From the NCBI RefSeq assembly GCF_033807575.1, contig NC_084727.1, positions 744,001 to 808,000 on the forward strand: a DNA stretch of 64,000 bases, read 5' to 3'. Positions 43,367-54,270 of the stretch are shown here, piece after piece. Origin of the DNA: Cydia pomonella. Its lineage: Eukaryota; Arthropoda; Insecta; Lepidoptera; Tortricidae. The first letter of the stretch is position 1. Every line of letters starts with the position of its first letter. The position numbers were made by a program, and so were the translations under genes. The notes below the pieces were generated by a model. That model did no database searches and was not told the DNA's origin. It was given only the letters and a program-made list of their open reading frames with translations.

Positions 43367-44219
43367 TTCGTTTTTTTTTTAAAGCTTTAAGGTGATATAT
43401 AAGATACTTTTGAACTGAATTGGGACTCTAAAACAGCTGCGAGCCACTGTTTCAGACTCGGGTCGGGACAAAGTCAAAAAATAGGTGGAGGTCACGAATT
43501 TGATTGCAATCTTTAACGTCGAACTTGTCGACTTGAAAGTCGTCGTTACTAATCGCGCCCACCGCGGCATGGATAACTATAGGTGTCATGGCGGACGCTG
43601 TCAAAGTAACCTTCACACTTTCAAGTAAGGTTTACATTAGCTCGCTTGCGCCCGGGAGCTTGGCGTTTGAGTGATGTTTGTGTTTATGACATAAAGCATT
43701 CAAAAGGTTATAAAGGTCAAAATTATTTTCGTTGTCTTGTTTCTGACCACTCTTTCACGCTTGTATCTATGTCTTCTATCAAATAAAAAAAGTCGAGTGA
43801 TATTGTATGTGTTTCTAGCTGTAGATTAATGAGAAAAATTAAAGACAAAATTTTATCTCATACACAAATTAAATCTCATACAAAAAAAAAACAAGAACGA
43901 AAATAATTTTGACCCAAAAAGCGTGCAAATGTAAAATATATAATGAATAATGATAATTATTAGCAACAGCAAAATACTAGGTATAAGAAAAAAACAGGTT
44001 TTCGAATTGTACTTGAGTATTTTCTTTATTTTTTTTTGTTACATGGCCTCTTATTGCCTGTTTAAAATGTACATTTCGATTATATATTTAACATAAAAGC
44101 TAAATATAATGTTTATATTGTAATTGTACACGATATATTAAACAAATTATTGAATTCTAAATAATTTACTTTATCTTTGCCCATATTATATTGCAACTTT
44201 GCCCACAAATAAAAAGACG

Positions 44220-44477
44220 ATAAATATTATAGGACATTATTACACAAATTGACTAAGTCCCACAGTAAGCTCAATAAGGCTTGTGTTGAGGGTACTTAGA
44301 CAACGATATATATAATATATAAATATTTATAAATACTTAAATACATAGAAAACACCCATGACTCAGGAACAAATATCCATGCTCAACACACGAATAAATG
44401 CCCTTACCAGGATTTGAACCCGGGACCATCAGCTTCGTAGGCAGGGTCACTACCCACTAGGCCAAACCGGTCGTCAA
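44220..44477 (-). mobile_element. SINE family A, full length
   Basis: Tail TAAATATTATAGGACATTAT on the left, head with the B box and CTAGGCCAAACCGGTCGTC on the right. It is one of the best-preserved copies. Confidence 0.75.
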
Positions 44478-44692
44478 AACGATGCTGTTAGTTACACAGG
44501 TTTTGTTTTTTTTCTGTGATTCTTTCACATGAAATCTTAATGTATTGAAATAAACCCTATATTCTTGAGATCAGATATTTTCACGAACGTACACCCAAGC
44601 AACATTTTTAATTTTTAGGTATATTCAACATAGAGTACTGAAAAGTTTTTGTATCCCGGTGTAAGTCCGTGGGTTCACAACATGTTACACCA

Positions 44693-44909
44693 GCCACTGA
44701 AAGTGGGGTGGGACACGTTGTATTGGTCATACTGAGCAACTTTTACTATGGAATGAACCGCGAAATCGCAAAAAATGACTCGTACATTTTGGATGGTTAA
44801 TGTTGATATCTTGTATTGGGAGAGTCAATTTTTTATCGCGTATTCGGGATTGTTTTCAGTAAAAGTTGCTTAATATGACCTATACAACGTGTACCCCGCT
44901 TTCAGTGGC
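44693..44909. mobile_element. foldback MITE
   Basis: GCCACTGAAAGTGGGGTGGG...ACGTTGTATTGGTCATA at the left is inverted at the right (TATGACCTATACAACGTG...CCCCGCTTTCAGTGGC). The arms are about 55 bp. Confidence 0.65.
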
Positions 44910-45046
44910 TACGCTGTATTATAAAATTAAATAGTGTCAGTGCAAATGAAAAGATACATTAATAATCCAAAGGGTACCTTTTCATATTTACAAAAGATAC
45001 TTCACAAATATATTTTAACATAGATTAACAAATAATTTCAGTAGAT

Positions 45047-46617
45047 CTATAAATAGGTGAGCACCCGCTGTGGTATTTCCTCTGCAACGTTGCTGTGTAC
45101 CTGTCAGAATAAATAACATATTACTATTTATTATACTGTCAAAGGTTACAAATAGGTTTTATAGGTCATATAAATCCTAAATAATAATGGATTAACTGGT
45201 AAAACCTATGCTGGGACCATTGTTGGCCGAACGTTAATTAGAATTGATCATTAACCATTACAAATTAAACTGTAACCGTCCGTTTCGGTTTACAGTTTAA
45301 TTTGTAATGGTTAATGGTCAATTCTAATTAGCCGGGTCCACACAGAGCGAGTATACGCGCGAGGCAATTTCCTCGCGCACAAAACGGCCAGTGTAGACGG
45401 CCGAGGCAGAGCGCACGTTTTCCTCGGACGAGCGCGACCTTGGCCGAGCCGCTCGGTGTCGGTGTTTCGGGATGGCTAAAAGGCGCCTCAGTCGTTCGTT
45501 TCCCGCGCGCGAGTCGGGACGTGTTTGTTTAGTGCGCGTGGTTATTTTGTTCCGTACATCAAATTGGAAAATATGAACAAAGACCAATGTTGCAAATTAA
45601 TATACTTTTACGTAGCAAATACATGATATGGTATGCTAGAGATCCCAACTATATGAATAGGGGAATTGGAGAGGATTAATGTTTAATTTGATTGTAAACC
45701 GGGCTACCTACGAAAGGCAAAGCTACCTGGAAGCGGTCGATGGGCGGCTGGTCGGCGCGCGGCACGCCGTGCGAGCGCGCGAGGTGCTGGCGCACGTTGC
45801 CGGGCCGCGTGAACGTGTCGCGGCACACCGGGCAGATGTACCTGCAAGGGAACCGATTTCACTGAACAAAATGTCTTCAATTTATGCTCTTCATCTGCAG
45901 TTCCATTTCAAGACAGAATAAATAATGGTATGTATGTATGAACTATTTATTGTACAGAACACAAAACATAAATATGGCACAGGATAGGCAGAATAAAGGC
46001 GAACTTATCCCTTTAAGGCATTTCTCCCAGTTAACCTTTGAGTAGATGAGAATTGATGAGGAACGGTAGACAAATCTAGCACTGAGTACAATAGACTAGA
46101 GTTAGTAAAATTATAAAAGAGGGCAATTATAATAGTACTACCGTACAGAAAATAAACTTCCTACAAAACCGAAGTTTGACAGCGATTCAGGGACGAATCA
46201 TGTTGTCCCTTTCTAATGTATGGCACTATCCTTTTCGGCTACTTAGGGTTGTCAAAATTCATGTCATATCTCAATCATTCATCTCATCACTTTTTGATAT
46301 TTAACAAATTTAACACATCAGTGAAAGAATAAGGATCAAGGCGTTCTAAAGGTTTTAATCATGTATCGAAAGATGGCAGTAAATTTACTCTGGCTACAGA
46401 GTTTTCTTTGACAATCCACCTCTATTTCAAATTCTCTTTGTAAATAATAGGTTGCCGTGCAGACCTTGGGCTCCAAAAATGAGTCATTGCAAAGCCGGGA
46501 CAAAGTTAGGAAGGTGATAATGAGACATGCACACCTGTATCTCTTCTCCCGATGTGCTTTGAACACGTGCACTTGCAGCAGCTTCTTCGACTTCTCGCGC
46601 TTCATGCACAGCGTACA
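45047..46617 (-). CDS. alternative terminal exon set of the ZAD-C2H2 gene (cassette B)
   Basis: Three minus-strand exons with good junctions: 46535-46617, 45727-45841 and 45047-45100, ending in TAG. The first opens at phase 0 with CTLCMKREKSKKLLQVHV and splits an arginine codon (RY|R) into the second, which gives YICPVCRDTFTRPGNVRQHL. The last adds VHSNVAEEIPQRVLTYL. It encodes two C2H2 fingers that line up position by position with cassette A (49,921-50,118). Both can follow exon 5 (NFQ|) in the same phase. No other first exon lies between the cassettes, so I read this as an alternative 3' end of the same gene; joined to exons 1-5 it gives 395 residues. It could also be the remnant of a duplicated gene. 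Confidence 0.65.
45234..45330. repeat. 97-bp palindrome
   Basis: TTAATTAGAATTGATCATTA and TAATGGTCAATTCTAATTAG are inverted around CCGTCCGTTTCGG, with TACAAATTAAACTGTAA and its complement inside. It abuts a GTCCACACAGAGCGAG block at 45,335. Confidence 0.6.
45335..45590. repeat. MITE-like GC-rich block
   Basis: Starts GGGTCCACACAGAGCGAGTA and is rich in CGCGCGAGG-type motifs. Related to 28,425-28,545. The 87-codon minus-strand frame through it looks accidental. Confidence 0.4.
45930..46120 (-). mobile_element. retroelement 3' end, copies at 47,960 and 57,225
   Basis: ATAAATATGGCACAGGATAG and GGCGAACTTATCCCTTTAAG recur at 47,960-48,145, and a diverged form (GCGAACTAATCCCTTTCAGG) occurs at 57,225-57,400. 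All sit next to a TTTATTGTACA motif on the same side. Confidence 0.55.
46150..46275. repeat. interspersed repeat, copy at 6,160-6,290
   Basis: CTACAAAACCGAAGTTTGAC, AGCGATTCAGGGACGAATCA and TACTTAGGGTTGTCAAAATT recur in the same order at 6,160-6,290. Non-coding. Confidence 0.55.
46280..46430. repeat. interspersed repeat, relatives at 18,425 and 52,935
   Basis: CACTTTTTGATATTTAACAA is followed by a GAAAGATGG-type segment. Copies are at about 18,425-18,580 (a Su(fu) intron) and 52,935-53,025. Non-coding. Confidence 0.5.
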
Positions 46618-46677
46618 CTGCAACACGAACCATTTATAAGCTTATCACTAGTTTTTATCAAAGTTGTAAGGGACGTA

Positions 46678-46797
46678 CAGTCAGACCAAGATAAGTTGGC
46701 AACGATTTTGACAGCCCAGACAGAGCAAGTGTTATTTTAAACGTGAAACTTCTATGAAATTATGACGTAGTTACACTTGCACCGCCTTGGTCTGACT
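46678..46797. mobile_element. MITE with CAGTCAGACCAAG ends
   Basis: CAGTCAGACCAAGATAAG at the left, CGCCTTGGTCTGACT at the right, TA at the left flank. About 120 bp, lying 60 bp upstream of the cassette B acceptor. Confidence 0.65.
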
Positions 46798-47301
46798 ATA
46801 AGCCTATGTTAATTTGATTGTCTGTCTATGGTAATTATGGTATTCGAATTTAAACTGTTGATACAAACATAATTTTTTCGGTTCAGTACTCATATAATAA
46901 AAAAATAAGGTAAAGGCACTAGTGTTTGTCATAGGACCAGTAGTTGACAATGAACTACAAAAATCATAAAACTTGTTTGCCATAAGTGTCATTTTCATAA
47001 AATAATACTGTGGCTTGAAGATTATGACTTTTTTTAAATAAGTCAGTTGAAAATATAAATGTCACTTTTATGCAGTCCTTAATGTCAACCACTAGTGCAC
47101 CATACGCAAGACTGGACTTAATTTAAAAAAAATATTTTAAAATAATTAATAATAGATGCAAATATTTTTGTAATCCTTCATAACTATAAACTACACAAAC
47201 ATTTTTTTGGTCAAATTTTTAAGGCAATGTTACATATAGTTCTGTTTGCATACAACATGAAATATTGTAGTGCAACTTTGTCCAGCCAAATACGGTATTC
47301 T

Positions 47302-47530
47302 GTTAAGACACTTAACAATATGCATATTGCAGATAACAAATATACGAGTATAAATAAATGTTATAGCGTGCAAAGTGTGCATTGGGTAAAGTTGAAGATT
47401 ATAATGGCAATGTATTAAAACACTCGACAATATACATATTGCAGATAACAAATACCCGAGTACAAATACAGGTTATAGCGGGCAAAGTGTGCACTGGGCA
47501 AAGTTGAAAATTATAATGGCAAAGTTAGAT
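47302..47530. repeat. two-copy tandem duplication, period 112 bp
   Basis: CATATTGCAGATAACAAATA starts at 47,323 and again at 47,435, and the following GTGCATTGGG(C)AAAGTTGAA-type sequence repeats too. It lies in the intron between terminal cassettes A and B. Non-coding. Confidence 0.7.
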
Positions 47531-48364
47531 AAATATTTGCATCTTCGTTAAACAGTGTGAACTAGTGCCGTTACCTTACCTTATAAAAGCCGAGCGGTTG
47601 CAGTGCAGCTCTAGCGAGTCGTGTCATGTCTATTGTCGATATGATTTGTCGATATATTGATGATTAGTGATAAACGTTTAAGAGGGGAATATACCACGTA
47701 CTCGATACTAAAAGAGAAATTGTTTTTTCCACTTCTAAATATTTTCCGTTCCCCATGTTTTTTTTTGTATATTATTGACACAATAAAAAAATAAGTTTAT
47801 AGGTTTTTTTTTTCAAAATTTACAATACATTTTTTTTAAAGCGAATTTTATAAACCTAATATATATCATGCTGAAGCGATTGAAATAAAATAAAAAAGTG
47901 ATTTGTTATGATTTAGTGGAAAACGTTTTCTCCCAAAATGGAATTTCATAGAAAAAGTATGTATGTACGTAAGTATGTATGTGTATAAACTCTTTATTAT
48001 ACAAAAGACAAAATATAAATATGGCACAGGATAAGCAGTACAAAGGCGAACTTATCCCTTTAAGGGATTTCTTCCAGTTAACCTTTGAGTAGATGAGAGT
48101 TGATGAAGAATGGTAGACAAATATAGCACTGAGTACAATAGACTAGAGGAAAGTCAATAAAATACCGTTAAAAAGTACCTTTATTTCATTTGAATCGCAA
48201 ACCTCCTCTTAAGGTTTTTTTATGGTTTTATGAAAATTCAATGGGTAACAAAACTTCAATTTTTCAATAAGTATAAAATACTGAATATAAATATTATTGT
48301 AGAAGTCAATCATGTTTGCCTTTCTATTTAGGGAATCTAAAAATATATATAATATAATAATAAT

Positions 48365-48640
48365 TCAGCCTATATACGCCCCACTGCTGGGCACAGGCCT
48401 CTTCTCATGCACGAGAGGGCTTGGGCTCCCCACGCTAGAGCAATGTGCATTGGGGACTTAAAAAAAAAGAATTTCATATTGAATCCGAGAGGCGAGCAGG
48501 GAGGGTGGGGGCCAAAGAGGCCATTTATTTTATAAGTATAGGCTTAGGTCATACTTTTTTTTAATTTTTATTTTTTTGTAACATATGGACCCTGTGTAAC
48601 AGTGTTGTCTGAAATAAATGATTTTTATTTTATTTTATTT
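48365..48640. repeat. interspersed repeat with CCCCACTGCTGGGCACAGGC
   Basis: The block CCACTGCTGGGCACAGGCCT and TTGGGCTCCCCACGCTAGAG resembles a shorter piece at 15,020-15,070 (CCCACTGCTGGGCAAGGCCT). A TTTTATTTTATTTATTT end suggests a tail. Confidence 0.5.
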
Positions 48641-49154
48641 ATTTATATTGAATAAATGAAATTCTATAAAATTGTGTCATATTAATTAGAGATACTAACA
48701 GTGATTATTCGGGTATTTAATCTCATAAATTCTTAATAAACATAAGGTCATTCAAACAAAATAAATTATATGCAACATACACACGATACCAAATAAATAA
48801 TAATTGTACACTCAAAAACAATATACAGCTTAAATCCGAGGGATTGGAAAGATAATTATGAAAATAATTTTCGTAATAATTATAATTTGATAATTATCGA
48901 TCTGATGATAAATAACAACCTTGATTTTCGTATTTTCCTGATAAATAAAAATTTTCATTAATATGATTAAAAATGCATTCCATTAGTCGTTCATACCATT
49001 TATTAATGATAATGCAGTTGTTAGAAATGATTATGATTATTTTGTGATTTAATTTCATAATTATCATCATTATTGTAAAAATCATATAAAATGAAATATA
49101 GTATATACTTGTAAAAATAATATGAAATGATGCAACGTGTGTAGACACACTAGC

Positions 49155-49500
49155 CCCGTCACATCTCCACCGAACTTCCATGAGGGTAGCGACAGCGGCA
49201 GAGGCGGCGGAGAACGCCAAGGTAGGAAAATACAGGGGTATCGGCACCGAGTACAATTTTATTCCATTCGGTGTCGAGACCCTTAGTCCGTGGGGCCCTG
49301 GCGCTCTGAGTCTCTTCAAAGATCTGTCTAAGAGACTCAGAGACGCCACAGGAGATCAAAGAGCTGGCAGCTTCCTCGCCCAACGCATCAGTCTAACGAT
49401 CCAGCGAGGAAATGCTGCCAGCGTCTTCGGTACTATGCCGCAGGGGCCATTTTTAGATTTATTTTAGTTTTATTTTAGATTTAATTTAGTAATATTGTAG
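49155..49500 (+). pseudogene. LINE C-terminal fragment
   Basis: The frame contains VGKYRGIGTEYNFIPFGVET, PWGPGALSLFKDLSKRL and LAQRISLTIQRGNAASVFGT, a well-known end of a non-LTR ORF2 (F-PFG-ETLGPWG, QRIS-AIQRGNA). It ends QGPFLDLF-stop, followed by an AT-rich tail. It is 5'-truncated. Confidence 0.7.
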
Positions 49501-49637
49501 TTTTAATTTATATTGTGTTTTTATAATGAATAAAATATCCTTTGGGATAAAGAGAACAAAAATAAATAAAACCTTATCCTAAGGAAAATCTCGAAATAAA
49601 CAGAATATGTATATGAAATGATATATTGTATATACTT

Positions 49638-49780
49638 ATATGTGACGTTATCTGTGAAAGGGGACCTTATTGTCGATGGCGCTTACGCCGTTATTAACGA
49701 TACTCCGATACAAATACAATGCCGTGCGGCGTAAACGCCATCGACAACAAGGTCCCTTTTCATAGATAATGCCACATATG
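49638..49780. mobile_element. foldback MITE beside cassette A
   Basis: TATGTGACGTTATCTGTGAA and TTCATAGATAATGCCACATA are inverted, as are GGACCTTATTGTCGATGGCG and CGCCATCGACAACAAGGTCC. It lies 140 bp past the cassette A stop. Confidence 0.65.
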
Positions 49781-49920
49781 TTGTTATTCATTTAGACATT
49801 TGTGTGAAGGGGGCAAAATTTAGCAAAGGTTTGCTAAGTTTAATAAAATACGGGGGATACTCTATATCTTACTGACACAAAGTAAAAAGAGCTAGCGTAT
49901 TGTGAAGTCCGTCAGGTCAG

Positions 49921-52900
49921 CTAGAGCTGCACGCGCACGATGGGCGCGCGCGCGTCCTGGCCGTGCACGCGGCGCGCGTGCGCGCGCACCTTGTTGGGCT
50001 TCTCGAAGCGGTGCGCGCACACGGGGCACAGGTAGCCGTAGCGCTTGCCCGTGTGCGCGTTGTGCTTGTGGATCTGCAGGAACTTGCGGGATTTCAGCCG
50101 CTTAGGGCACATGTCGCACTACCCGGGAAAACGTTTTTCAGATTAAACCCAAGCAGCAAGGTTTGGAAAGATAATTGTTTTAACATTTTCATGTTAAGGT
50201 AAGTGTTATAGTTTATATTGATAATTAACACGCTAATTACCTCTATAGTTTGGTAATCATCAAGGTCATTGTATGAAGCCAATTACATAGGTCAACTCAA
50301 AATACCCAAATAGAAAACAAAAAGGCTTCTCACATATATTTTTTAAAACTATATTTCCACAGACAATGTTTCGCCGGAAAACATTTACTGACTTTTTAAA
50401 TTTACTTATTTATACTTTAAAAAACGTCGGCGTGGGCTAAGGACGATTTATGCATATTTTATAAAAACATTTTCATTTCATACAAAGTGTAGATTTTTTA
50501 ATAAGTATTTTTTTTATATATATATATAACGATAGGCAGGCGTTTGACCACGATCACACCTGATGGTAAGTAATGATGCGGTCTACGGTGGAGCACGCTT
50601 ACCTATGAGATACCTATTTACCCTAGCCTTGAAGAGATTCAGATTTAAAAAGAAAGTCAATCATTTTAGGCCACCTCTTTGTTTTACTGCAAAACTTATC
50701 TAGTGCTAATGACCTATTTATTTATGAAGTTCCTGTTAGTTTTTTTTTAAATTAATTATGACTTAACAAATATTGCGATACAAATTACCGATATCATTGG
50801 AAAACGTAATGTTTTTAACACAAAATATTGTCGATTTATTCAATTAAACGGTGTAAGATAATTGTCACATGAAATATTTGGACTTTTGTTAATGAAAAGT
50901 ATGTATTTTTAATTTTTTTAAACGACCTACATGTATACCGGCAACGCTCACTAAGGTCCAAAGTTAAATTCACTCCCACCTTATTTCTACTAAATGCGAT
51001 TCTGTGGGCAAAGCTATGTAAATAAGGCAAATTTGTAAATTTTAATGACGTCGCTTTTATAATTTTCAAATAAGAGATTTTCAATTCGTTTTAGTCATTA
51101 TTTTTTCTGAGAAAATTACCCGATTTTTAGAAGATATCTGGACCAAATTTGGAAAAAAATAAATATTTTTCCTTTTTTTACACGCACCTTTGTCTTCGTT
51201 GTCTAGACCCCAGAGAAATAGTGAAGCTTCTTCCACTTTTAGGAAATAAATAACACAAAAACATTGACAACTATTCATGTTGAATCTTCATGAAAAAATA
51301 ATTTTATGTAGTCAGAATTAATCAAACTTCTAAGCAAAGTAAATGGGTTTACAAATATTACAAATTTCACAAACAATTTATATTACAAGGGAGAATCAAC
51401 TTTTTAGCGTCACTCGTTGCCATGGTTACGATTAGTTATCCAGGGGACAAAAGTTCATTAAAATACTGATTTTATGGTACTTAAATGTATCAAACTTGCG
51501 TTTTTGTGGTCGTTATAACAAATGTCCATAATGGGCCCCCTACTAAGCATGATAATAGAACGGCATACAACGTCTCTTCAAACAAACTGTGCCACTGTTG
51601 TCCCTTGGACAACGGGACAGGATAACAAAACAAAAAAAGTTGATTCACCCACAAATTTCAGTGGTCGCAGGTGTATGGGACAACAGGCTCCTGGCCCCTA
51701 TACTGCTGTTCAGCGTTGGAGATGATGGAGACCGAATCAAAGCAGAGAATTACAATAGTTGCATTTAATGTTAACAGAAGGCTAGTTGAAAAAAGTGATT
51801 TAATCTATACACATGTAGAAGCTTATATAGTCGCGTACAGCGCCACACTATGGATTGTTTATGAACTATTGCATACATTGATATGGCTAAGCTTAGAGAG
51901 CAAGTACACAAGGTTTCGGTAGATGTCACCTTAAAGAGGTTAATTAGGTACATTTCATAGGTGGTGCCACCTACCGACGATAGAGAGACTTAATCTATCT
52001 AGATTAGGTAAGTAGGTATTTAGGTATGCTAATACCTAAACTTGTTAAGATAGGTCTTAACAACTGCTCACCTGGAAGTTCTTCTCCGGCAGGTGTATGG
52101 CGATGTGCTGGACCAGGTTGGAGCGGCGATGGAAGGAGGCCCCGCAGTGGTCGCAGGTGTATGGGACAACAGGCTCCTGGCCCCTATACTGCTCACCTGG
52201 AAGTTCTTCTCAGGCAGGTGTATTGCAATGTGCTGGACCAGGTTGGAGCGGCGATGGAAAGAGGCCCCGCAGTGGTCGCAGGTGTACGGGACAACATGCT
52301 CCTAGCCTCTATACTGCTCACCTGGAAGTTCTTCTCAGGCAGGTGTATTGCGATGTGCTGGACCAGGTTGGAGCGGCGATGGAAGGAGGCCCCGCAGTGG
52401 TCGCAGGTGTATGGGACAACAGGCTCCTGGCCCCTATACTGCTCACCTGGAAGTTCTTCTCCGGCAGGTGTATTGCGATGTGCTGGACCAGGTTGGAGCG
52501 ACGATGGAAGAATGCCCCGCAGTGGTCGCAGGTGTATGGGACAACAGGCTCCTGGCCCCTATACTACTCACCTGGAAGTTCTTCTCAGGCAGGTGTATTG
52601 CGATGTGCTGGACCAGGTTGGAGCGGCGATGGAAGAAGGCCCCGCAGTGGTCGCAGGTGTATGGGACAACAGGCTCCTGGCCCCTATACTGCTCACCTGG
52701 AAGTTCTTTTCAGGCAGGTGTATGGCGATGTGCTGGACCAGGTTGGAGCGGCGGTGGAAGGAGGCCCCGCAGTGGTCGCAGATGTATGGGCGCTCCCCCG
52801 TGTGCCGCCGCTCGTGGATCTGACAACAAATACACAATATAAAGCCTCATATGTTAGCCAAAGATAATATTACAATAGGTTAGGTTAAATAGCCAACCGC

Positions 52901-54230
52901 AATAGAAATCGTCAAATCATAGAACAAAGGTATGGCGCCACTTTTTGATATTTAACAAATTTAACACATGTCTGTGAAAGACTAAGGATCAAGGTCAAAT
53001 GGCGTTCTAAAAATTTTAATCAAGTAACGAAAAAGCGGCCAAGTGCGAGTCGGACTCGCCCATGAAGGGTTCCGTACCATTTATGACGTATTAAAAAAAA
53101 ACTACTTACTAGATCTCGTTCAAACCAATTTTCGGAGGAAGTTTGCATGAATACACCTTAATATATGGGCAATAAGGTCGTGTATACATTTTTGGGACTT
53201 TGTTCGTATATTTTCAGACGTGACTGTACATCATATATTTTTTTTAGTTTTATCATTCTCTTATTTTAGAAGTTACAAGGGGGGGGGGGGGGACACATTT
53301 TACCACTTTGGAAGTGTCTCTCGCGCAAAATATTCAGTTTAGAAAAAAAATTATATTAGAAACCTCAATATCATTTTTGAAGACCTATCCATAGATACCT
53401 CACACATATGGATTTGATAAAAAAAAAATTTTGAGTTTCAGTATAGGGAACCACCAAAAAAATTTTTTTTTCTATTTGTGTGTGAAAATCTTAATGCGGT
53501 TCACAGAATACATCTACTTACCAAGTTTGAACAGTACCTATAGTTTTTATAGTTTCGGAAACCGTGAGCGTGAGGACATCGTGAGGAAACCGGACTAATC
53601 CCAACAAGGCCTAGTTTACCCTCTGGGTTGGAAGGTCAGATGGCAGTCGCTTTCGTAAAAACTAGTGCCTACGCCAAATCTTGGGATTAGTTGTCAAGCG
53701 GACCCTAGGCTCCCATGAGCCGAGGCAAAATGCCGGGACAACGCGAGGAAGGGAGTTCTTATAGTTTCGGAAAAAAGTGGCTGTGACATACGGACGGACA
53801 GACATGACGAATCCTTAACGGTTCCGTTTTTTGCCAAGTAAATTTATTGTGTCTACAAAATTTACTTTGACAATCACTCTATTTCAAATTCTCTTTGGTT
53901 TTAGGAAGCTCAAAGAGCCCCAGAGAACTTGATATCAGGCGTCTCTCCAAGTTTTAATTTTTGTGTCACTTGAAGAGCCGCAATTGTACAACCAAAGAGC
54001 CGGCCGCGCCTCGCGAGCCTCGGTGAAGAGCCGGACTTACCGTGAGCGCCTCCTTGGTGGCGGAGCTGTACTCGCAGTAGGCGCACTTGTGTATCCGCCC
54101 GAGCCCGTGCCGGGCGCGCTTGTGTTCCTGCAACTGGTTGTTGTTGCGACACCGTTTGCCACACGCCTGGAACATTCATAAGAATAAAAAAAAATAAAAA
54201 ACAATAACTACACACACATACACACACGCG

Positions 54231-54270
<40 letters not shown>

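Noticed and set aside
45324..45587. 87-codon minus-strand Arg-rich frame
   Set aside because: It lies wholly in a GC-rich MITE-like block, with no splice sites or domain.
52026..52867. Plus-strand open frames of 265, 256 and 164 codons
   Set aside because: All three plus frames are open only because a 125-bp unit lacking stops is repeated (125 is 2 mod 3). The coding strand of the unit is minus (zinc-finger exon 5).
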